DNA of 64,000 nt from Heterohyrax brucei. Taxonomy: Eukaryota; Chordata; Mammalia; Hyracoidea; Procaviidae. Below are positions 47,301 to 56,300 of this stretch, in pieces; position 1 is the stretch's first letter, and every line of letters begins with the position of its first letter. The stretch is from assembly GCA_028571685.1 (NCBI GenBank), contig CM053146.1:21425431-21489430 (forward strand), given 5' to 3'. A program made the position numbers and the translations under genes. Below the pieces are notes generated by a model. That model was not told where the DNA came from. It saw nothing but the letters and a program-made list of their open reading frames with translations, and made no database searches.

Positions 47301-50300
47301 TGCTCTAAGATTATTCTAATGAGACACATTAATGAAAGGTGGATATGTGTAAAGCTATGCAAAATTTAGATATTAAACTACAAAATTGAAATAGATTCTA
47401 GTTTTGAATCATAAAAATTAAATTTATCTGCTAAAACATATGGAGTTCCCAGGTGGTACAAACGGTTAAGTGCTCCACACTAAAAGGCTGGCAGTTTAAG
47501 TCCTCAGAAGAAAGGCCTGCTGATATACTTCATAAAAAATCAGCCATTGGATCATGTAAATTTATACAGGAATGTACATTTTCACTCAGTCATATTAAAT
47601 AAAAAAATAAAAAATGGAAAAAAAATCAGCCATTGGAAACCCTACAGAGTGCAGTTCTACTCTGCCACACAGGGGTGTCACCATGAGTTGGAATCAACTC
47701 AACAGCAACGGGTCTGTTTTTTATTTAAACATATGAAGTTTCTAATTTTCTCCCTAAAATTACATGGTGACAGAATAAACAGCCAAAAATACTTTTAAGA
47801 AGGAGAAAGTGGTAACTGAAACCTACAGGCATTTGCAAATGTGGTGGTGGCCGGGGATTGAGCTGGAGACACCGTGCACTGGGGGTTTGAGTGATACCAG
47901 CTGAGGTGCTGTGGATGGAGAGGCTGCTCCTGAACAAAGTGCATGGACTCCTGGTGCAGATTTGCTGTTTCCAGGTCTGCTGCTGGTACTCTGGTCACTA
48001 GGTTTAAATGTGCCTGGGTGCAGGAGAATCAACAGCATATTCTCACTGGCTGTTGAATGCTGAACAGTAAGATCAAATTTAAGGGTCTTGCTTCCGGGTC
48101 TGAATTTCCTTATGCCTATCCAAATCCTACTCATCTTTCAAGTACTGACTCAAGTCCATGTGGCCACTGAAGCCTTACAAGCTCGTTTAGCATTTCTGCT
48201 CTCTCCTCCTTTGAGCTCCTAGAGAGATCAGAAAAGCAAACATTTTAGACCCTCTAAAACCAAACCAAACCCACTTCCACTGAGTCAATTCAGACTCATA
48301 GTGACCCTATTAGAGTAGAACTGCCTCACAGAGTTCGAAGGAGTACCTGGTGGATTTAAACTGTTGACCTTTGGTCAGTAGCAGTAGCTCTTAACCACTG
48401 TGCCATCCGGGTTTCCATTACAGACTCTCTGTTTGCTACCACAGAAACCCTGGAGGCATGCGCAACGGTGAAGCACTGCACAGTTCTACTCTGCCCTGTA
48501 GGGTTGCAGTGAGCCTCATCAACTCGATGGTGTGGGGTTTGGTTTTTGGTTTGGATTCCCTACCCTGAACACAACACCATATCTAGTTAGTGGTACAGAG
48601 TTTCTGGACAGTGCAAATGGTTAATGCACTCAATTGCTAACCCAAAGATTGGTAGTTGCACCCACCAAGAAGTACCTCCAAAGAAAGATTTACTTCCAAA
48701 AAATCAGCCACTGAAAACCCATAGAGCTTAGTTTTACTCAGAAACACATGGGGTCACCACGAATTAGATTTGACTCAGCTGCAGCTGACACTGGTCAGTC
48801 AGTGGTATGGCTGAGTGTTGGATTTACCTTCTTATCTGGGTGTGGCTTTGAAATCTCTCACAGCACTTCCTACATTTTGGGAAACAGATCACGTTAGAGA
48901 CCAAAGGCAAAAAAAAGTACCGTTCAGTGATTTCCAGTCTATCTTCTTCTGGTAAACTGCTCACAACAGCAGGGACATCTACAGGAAGCATGACGGTGTT
49001 GAAAGGGTCATAGCTGTGGAAAATCACATGAGCAGCCATTAGTAGTTTGCGGTCTTTGTATTATTTCTGAAAGCGTTTTTACTTCGCCACTTGGTGAGGC
49101 CTCTGCTTCTCTATTCTCTCTCCCTCCTGAAAATGCATTCCTGTTGCCTGAAACCAAAGGCAGAGGCTGGGGTGGACCTCCACAGAACTCAGCTATTCTG
49201 CCAAATCCACTGTTTCCAGAGTTGGGAATACAGGACAGCACATACAATCAGAGAGTCAGTACTCACTGCTGTGGAGTCGATTCTGACTCATAGTGACCCT
49301 ACAAGACAGGGTAGAACTGCTCCATGGAGTTTCCAAGGAGCACCTGGTGGATTCAAATGGCCAATCTTTTCGTTAGCAGTTGTGGCACTTAACCACTACA
49401 CCACCAGGGTTTCCATAAAGGTGGTAGGGTCTGAAATGACATGATCTCTTTAAGGTGTAGGTAGGTAGTTTACTTTTTGCTCTTAGTTTTTCTGCCCAAT
49501 GTTAACGTCCTTCCTTAGTCATTCTATTCAATTTCAAACCTTCCTTCCCCCCTCTTATGTGTTGCTTGGTATTACAAGTTTAGAGCTTTCTATAAACATC
49601 CGCAGGTACTGAGGACACTGAAATAATTCAGATAGAATAATGCACTGTTACTTTAAACATTGGCAGGAGACTTTTGTAACAAGACAGTGGACCAAGTACT
49701 TCCTTTATGTCTCAACTCCTTCCTGATTAACCTTTCAAATGACATTAAAAGGGGGAAAATAGGCCTACAACAGTAAAGAGAACAAGAAAAGGGACATCAG
49801 TGGATGAAAGGTCTCAATGATCTTCAAGAAGAAATTTCTGGAAGCTGGGAAGAGTGCTGTCTCAAGAAAAAGAGCCAAGAAAAAAGACACATGGAAAAGG
49901 GCTGTAGCAGAGGGAGATGGGGATTGATCTTGCAGACCCCAGAGAGGCTCTGGGCTGTAGGTTAGACTGCAGGCAAGAATGGAAAACGAGGAGATTAATT
50001 GAAGGCTCCTTGGTGTGTGCATGTATGCCTTAAGAATAGGTCTCTTCTCTCTGTTTTATTCTTGTGGAAAAATATACCTGCCTGCCAAGTTTGAAAGACT
50101 GGTTGAATAAAAACAATGGTACATAATTTTTACAGCTGTAAATAAAGAATGGGGAGGATCTCTGCAAATTGGTAATAGAGTTATTTTTACAAGGTATTAA
50201 GTCAAAAAAGCAAAGTGCAGAAGAACACATAGTGGTGCCACTTTTTGGATAAGAAAGAAGACAGAATGATAAAAATATAAATATTCTGCTTAGCATTACA

Positions 50301-53300
50301 AATAAAAAAACACAGTGACCCTACAGCACAGAGCAGAACTGCTCCATAGGGTTTCCAAGGAGCTGGTGGATTATGAACTGCTGATCTCAGCAGGCAAACT
50401 CACAACCACTGTGCAATCAGGGCTTTAAAACTCATTGATGTTGAGTCAATTCCAATTTGTAGTGACTCTACAAGACACAGCAGAATTTCCCCACGGGGTT
50501 TCCAAGGAGCAGCTCATAGATTGGAACTGCTACCCTTTTTGGTTAGCAGCTGAGCCTCTAACCACTGTACCACCAGGGCTCCAAATGGAAGCACGGAAAA
50601 GCTAAATTACAAGACCAAGCTAGTTATCTACAAGGGATGAGAGAAATATGAGAGGAAGTGACATTTTTCTGAGTTTAACTTCTTGTGTAGTCTTTGGATA
50701 ACGTGGCAATGTTCCTCTTATTCAAAATATGAAATTAAATTGGTAAGAAAGGGAAAGAAAGCAATAAAAAATGGAAACAAATAATATTTTGCATAAATCC
50801 TACAATTACACTAAAGAGGAAAAGGAAACAAGTCAAGTATCTTATGCAGACAGTATTTGACTATATGTACTCACAGTCTCGAATTAGGGTGGGGAGACTT
50901 GCAAACAAATTCTTAACTCTCTTTTGCTTGTTTGATGTAGTGATTATGGGTGAAGCAATTCTGAAATTATTTTAGCTGTATTATTTAACTGCGCAAGTGA
51001 GCAAACGTGTTAGGAGCCAGGGTTCTCAGAGGAAGAAGGGATGTACAAATAGGGAACGGGAGAAGGAAAACAATAACCTTACGATGATGGAGCCCTAGTA
51101 GTGCTGTGGTTAAGAGCTACAGCTGCTAATCAGAAGGCTGGCAATCGGAATTCACCACATGCTTCTTGGAAACCCTGTGGGACAATTTGGCTCGGTCCTA
51201 TAGAGTCACTATGAGTTGGAACCAATTCAGCTGCACCTAAGAACAACAATGGAGATGGGAAGTAATTGGAGGTATTGGTGTGAATCCATAATTTCTAAAA
51301 TATATATATACATGTGTGTGTATGTGCACTTGTATATATGTACATCTATGTTTGCGTTTATGTACTTTTATACATATGTGTAGATATATGTGCTTGTCAG
51401 GCATTGCTGAGTTGGTTCTATACCATCCTCACAATTGTTCGTATGCTTGAGCCCACTGTTGCAGCCACTGTATCAATCTGTAATGCTGAGTCTTCGTATC
51501 TTTTGCTGATGCTCTGCTTTATCAAGCATGATGCCCTTCTCCAGAGACTGGTCCCTCCAGAGAGCATGTCCTAAGTACATGAAACAGAGTCTTGCCATCC
51601 TTGCTTCTAATCAGTATTCTGATGGTGCTTCTTCCAAGACAGATTTGTTTGTTCCACTGGCAGTCCATGGTATGTTCAGTATTTTTCACCAACATCATGA
51701 TTCAAAAGCATCAATTCTTCTTTGGCCTTCCTTAGTCACTATGTAGCTTTTGTATGCATGTATGCATATCCATGCATATACCTCTTGCTTGTGTATAATG
51801 ATATGTGTATCTAGCATCCAAATCTTAGTCTTGAATACCATTCTCCATTAAAAAAGCCTGGGCTTCTTAGAGAAAAGGCTCGTTCTAAGGTAGGGAGGGT
51901 AGATACAAGATGGAATATTTTGTTAATGCCAAAAAGTAAGGAAGTGCTCAAATAATGAAGGGGTTATGTTGATGACACAGAAGCCACCCTGAAGGAGGGT
52001 GATTGGAACAGTACTCACGTGGACATCAGAGCCCAGCTCTACTGAGGGTTCGAGTCAACTCTAATCTCTTCTGAATGGTACTCTATAAAAGGGTAGAACA
52101 GACTTGAAAACAGTCTCCCAGGGGGAAGGCACCACGTGAAGATGCAGCTACAAGCAGCAAAAGAACACCAAGGATTGCCTGGAGCTGTCTGACAAAAGGA
52201 GGGAAGCATGGACCGTCTCCTCTCTCAGATCCATCAGAAGGAATCAACACAGCTGATACCTTCATTTGGAAAGGCACCTAGAGATGGCCCAGAAAGCTCT
52301 GTGAAGGCAAGACCCTTCCTTCATCTCTTGGAGGTTCCACCTTCAGAAGGTTAGTGCTTTTTATTGATCGTATGACAAACAGTATTGTTGACATTTCCAC
52401 TGAAACTTAAGATCACAAATGATCAGAGGGATTTCTTCCTAGAAGAGGAACTGACCACTTGCCAGGGACTAGGCTGGTCCGGGAAGATGGAATGGCAAAA
52501 ACCAAGACACTGTAGTGAGTTTTTCAGGAGGCTGCATTTAGCCAATTTTTAAATTTCGAGACCATGTTCCTCTTATTTTTTGTGTGTTTTAATATGTTCT
52601 TTTAAAAATAGGATGATGGCAAATGAAGTCCTAATACATGCCACAACCTGGATGGACCTTGAAAACATTATACTGAGTGAAATACCTCAGTCATAAAAGG
52701 TCAAATCCTGTATGATTGTACTTACATGAAATAAGCAACTTTACAGAAGTCAAAATTATTAACGACTACCAGAGGGAAAAAGGAGAGGTTTAGTTTGGGG
52801 CCACTGAATTTGTGTTAATGGTGGTGGAACTTTGGAAAATGACAGTGGTGATGGTGGTACAACATGAAAATTGTAATTGATGCCATTAAATTATAAATGT
52901 GGAAGTTGAACTGGTGAATGTTTCGGTGTGTATATTTTCTCCATAATAACAATAAAAAAGAAATGGTGGCAACAGTAGATGGTGGATTTTTTTAAAAAAA
53001 AATATTTGTTTTGTGTCTGATGTCCTTACTTGACAAAGTAAAACTCTGATTCTAAGCCATTTCCCAAAACTCCTTTGGCTATTACACTCATCTATAAAAT
53101 CTGAACATCTGAGAATTATTGGGTTTGATAATTTTTTTGAATGGTGCTGATTCTCAGATTTTATGGTAGCCCATAGAAGCTGAACACATCTCCCTTAATT
53201 TACTAAAGAGTAAAGAAAACCAAATGAGAGGTCTCTCTTATTTACCAATAAAACAAATGACTTGTAATACATGTCAAACAACTACATCCTATGGTTTCAC

Positions 53301-56300
53301 AACAAACCGACTTTTTTCAGGAGCAAAAGATACAAGGCAAAAGATTTCAAAAGTGATCTGAGGTAATTTATCCAGCATGGCTACAAAATGGAAACACCAC
53401 TAATGAATTTGCAGAGACTTAAAAAGGCAATTACCATTATTATTTTACAACTGTTTTTAGAAATAAAAACGTGATCTGGGATCTTACATCCAGTGGAAGT
53501 CCATGAAAAGGAAGCATAGAACCCTATTTTGGTTGTATAATCTGTTAACATGAGTCAGATCCGACTCCACCTTGGCAATCTGTTAACAAGTTTTACTTTG
53601 AAACAAACTGGCCCAAGAAAGCACTCAGGAACAGAAGCGAAAAGTTACAATTTATGGTTGGAGTGATTTCCTTAACTCAAGTAGAACTCATGTTTCATTC
53701 ATGTTTGATTCAACGGAACCACATTCTGACTGGCTGTCAGAGGATGGTCTGAGGAGATTTTTCCAAGGACACTGCTTGCAGGGGTGGGGTGAGTATATTT
53801 TCTCCTCATTCTTGAGACCTGTGCATGTTGACAGTGGATGCACATGGGCGGTTTTCCATTTCTCAGCATTTCTCCTTTCTGTGGTTGAATAGATTCCAAA
53901 TCATAAGGACTGTATGGGACAGAGCAAAGCTGCCTATATGGCTTCCAAAGCTATAGTCTTTTAAAATACACATACATACATATATATATATATAATTTTG
54001 TTTATTTTGTTTTTGAAAATACACACAGCAAGACATACACCCATTCAGCAGTTTCTACAGGTACCATTTAGTGACATGGATTAACATTTTTCCAGTAGTG
54101 TAACCATTCTCACCCTGGTTTTCTGAATGGCTCCTCTGCAGTTAACATAAATTCACTTCCCTGTAAAGTTCTTAGCTAATTTTTGGAGCTGATGTTGTCC
54201 AGTTGATCACATTCCATATAGATAGTTCTTCAAAGACCATAATGCTCCAGGCGGACATTTGTAACTAGTTAAACTAAACTACTGTTTGGCTTCAGGCTTA
54301 AAGATTATTTTGGAGGAAGAGTTTCAGGAATTCATCCACTTTCATGGTTCCAAGAAAGCTATACTCTTTATAGAAGCAGGCTGCTACATCTTTCATACAT
54401 AGAGTTCATGATGAGTTCAAACCACCAGTTCTTCAGTTAGCAGCCAAGCACTTAACCACTGAGTCACCAAGGCTCCTTCAGTTCCTGTTCACACACCACA
54501 GTAAAATGAGGCTTGTCAGGGTGGTAGCACACCACTGTCACCAGGATTTACTGGTGGGTGGTGTGGAGGGTAGGAGAGAACAAGGAGCTATTCAGAATGC
54601 ACGAGGCATGGTGCTAGATGCTTCACACACATCATTTTACTTTAATCCTCATGACAACCACATGAGGATACAATCATCAACCCTGCTACATCAGCAAGGA
54701 CATTATCGCTCATAGAGTTTCAGTAATACGTCACTCACTCAAAGTCATACAGCAGGTGACACAGTAGTGAGTAATGGAGGTAGTTTTGACTCCAAGCTTT
54801 TGTTCTTTCTACAGCGCCACTGTTTTCCCCCCAAATCTGGAGATTTTGAAAATATATGAAAATGAACAACAAAGATGTTAAGTTTATTTTGGGATGGCAA
54901 TGAAGTACGAAGGAATTCAAAGAAAAGGATCTGATATTTTTAGCTCCAATCCCACACTAGGAAATCCTGGCAGCACAACGGTTAAGTGCTGCAGCTATAA
55001 ATCAAAAGGTCAGCAGTGTTAATCCACCAGGTGCTCTTGGGAAGCCCCATGATGCAGTTTTACTCTGTCCTGTAGGGTTGCTATGAGTCAGATTTGACAG
55101 CAATGGGTTTTAATCCCATACTGGGTGCTTCCTGTTTATCTCAAGTTGATCTCCAGACAAAGGAGAGTAGTAGAGATACATTAAGAAAAGAACCAAAAAG
55201 GGGCAGTACACGAGGAAGCCTCTGGAGGCCAGCTAGGTTTTGTTGAATTCAGAATGAGCTTTTCCTGTTGGCGATAAAGGAAGGCGTGCAGTTAAGTTTG
55301 CAGAGTCATACACTGGACTCCAGCTGTCTCCCTAAATGCTTTGGGTGGGTTGGGTGTTGATGAGTGCCATGGAGATAGAGCTGCACAGTTAGGGAGCTTC
55401 CCTATTCCTACTAAAATTACAATCTCAAGGCTGAGAGGGACCTCTGCAGCAAGTCAAATTTCATGGATGGTTTCTTGTGACATCAAGAGCACTAGTTCCA
55501 GAGAGGTGGCTGAGGGGTGTGCTGAAGGTAATACAACTCCTAGAGTCTGTGGTTGTTCTTGGTGAAGGTAGGGAATTTAAGAACTTGGTTTTCTCAGCCA
55601 CAGGATACACTCCACACTGGTGGCAGGGTAAAAGTGGAGTGGGGACAGGGGGTGGTGATAAAGATTCTTGGTACTTCTCTTGGTTGGTGACAAAGGTTGG
55701 TTTCCTGACAAGACTGCCTAGCTTGGATGGGCCTTACAGATCAGAGGAGTTGAACAAAAGTGACAACGGAAGATCGTTGTTTGGGGATATCATTCACATT
55801 TCCTCACCAACTAACTGATTAACTATATCAATAATGGCAGTGGGCTAAAGAAGCACATTCAAGGGCTAAGCCCTCAAGAAATGTCATCAGGCTATGCGTT
55901 TGGTATCTTAGGGGTTTGAGGGGATGTAATAAAAGCAACTTTAAAAGGCATGGTTACTCTAAACTTCTTCTGGTTTTGTTTCAATAGTATTCTTGTCTGC
56001 CCATTGTAGGCAAGCTATGTCCCCTCACGACAATAGCTGTGGGGACTCAGTTAATGCCAGATTACGGCATGACAGAGGAGTGGATTTTTGGAATGGGATG
56101 TGAAGTATGCAGGTGGTCAAGCTGGGCAATCAAGAGAAACAATCAATTTTTAACAGTGGCTGAATATTTTAGCTGAATTACATGACTTGGCTGTGTCTTA
56201 CTGAGGAATTGCCAATTAGCCACTTGTGACACTAATTTTTTAAAGTGTTCTTTAATTAACACAAATTTAAAATAAAAAATCAGTACTATATAGTCACGTG

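Noticed and set aside
51301-51574. Tyr-, Cys- and Val-rich plus-strand open frame
   Set aside because: Made by the TA/TG low-complexity tract and an antisense RTE fragment.
55477-55818. 113-codon plus-strand open frame in a CFAP221 intron
   Set aside because: No recognised domain or splice support.
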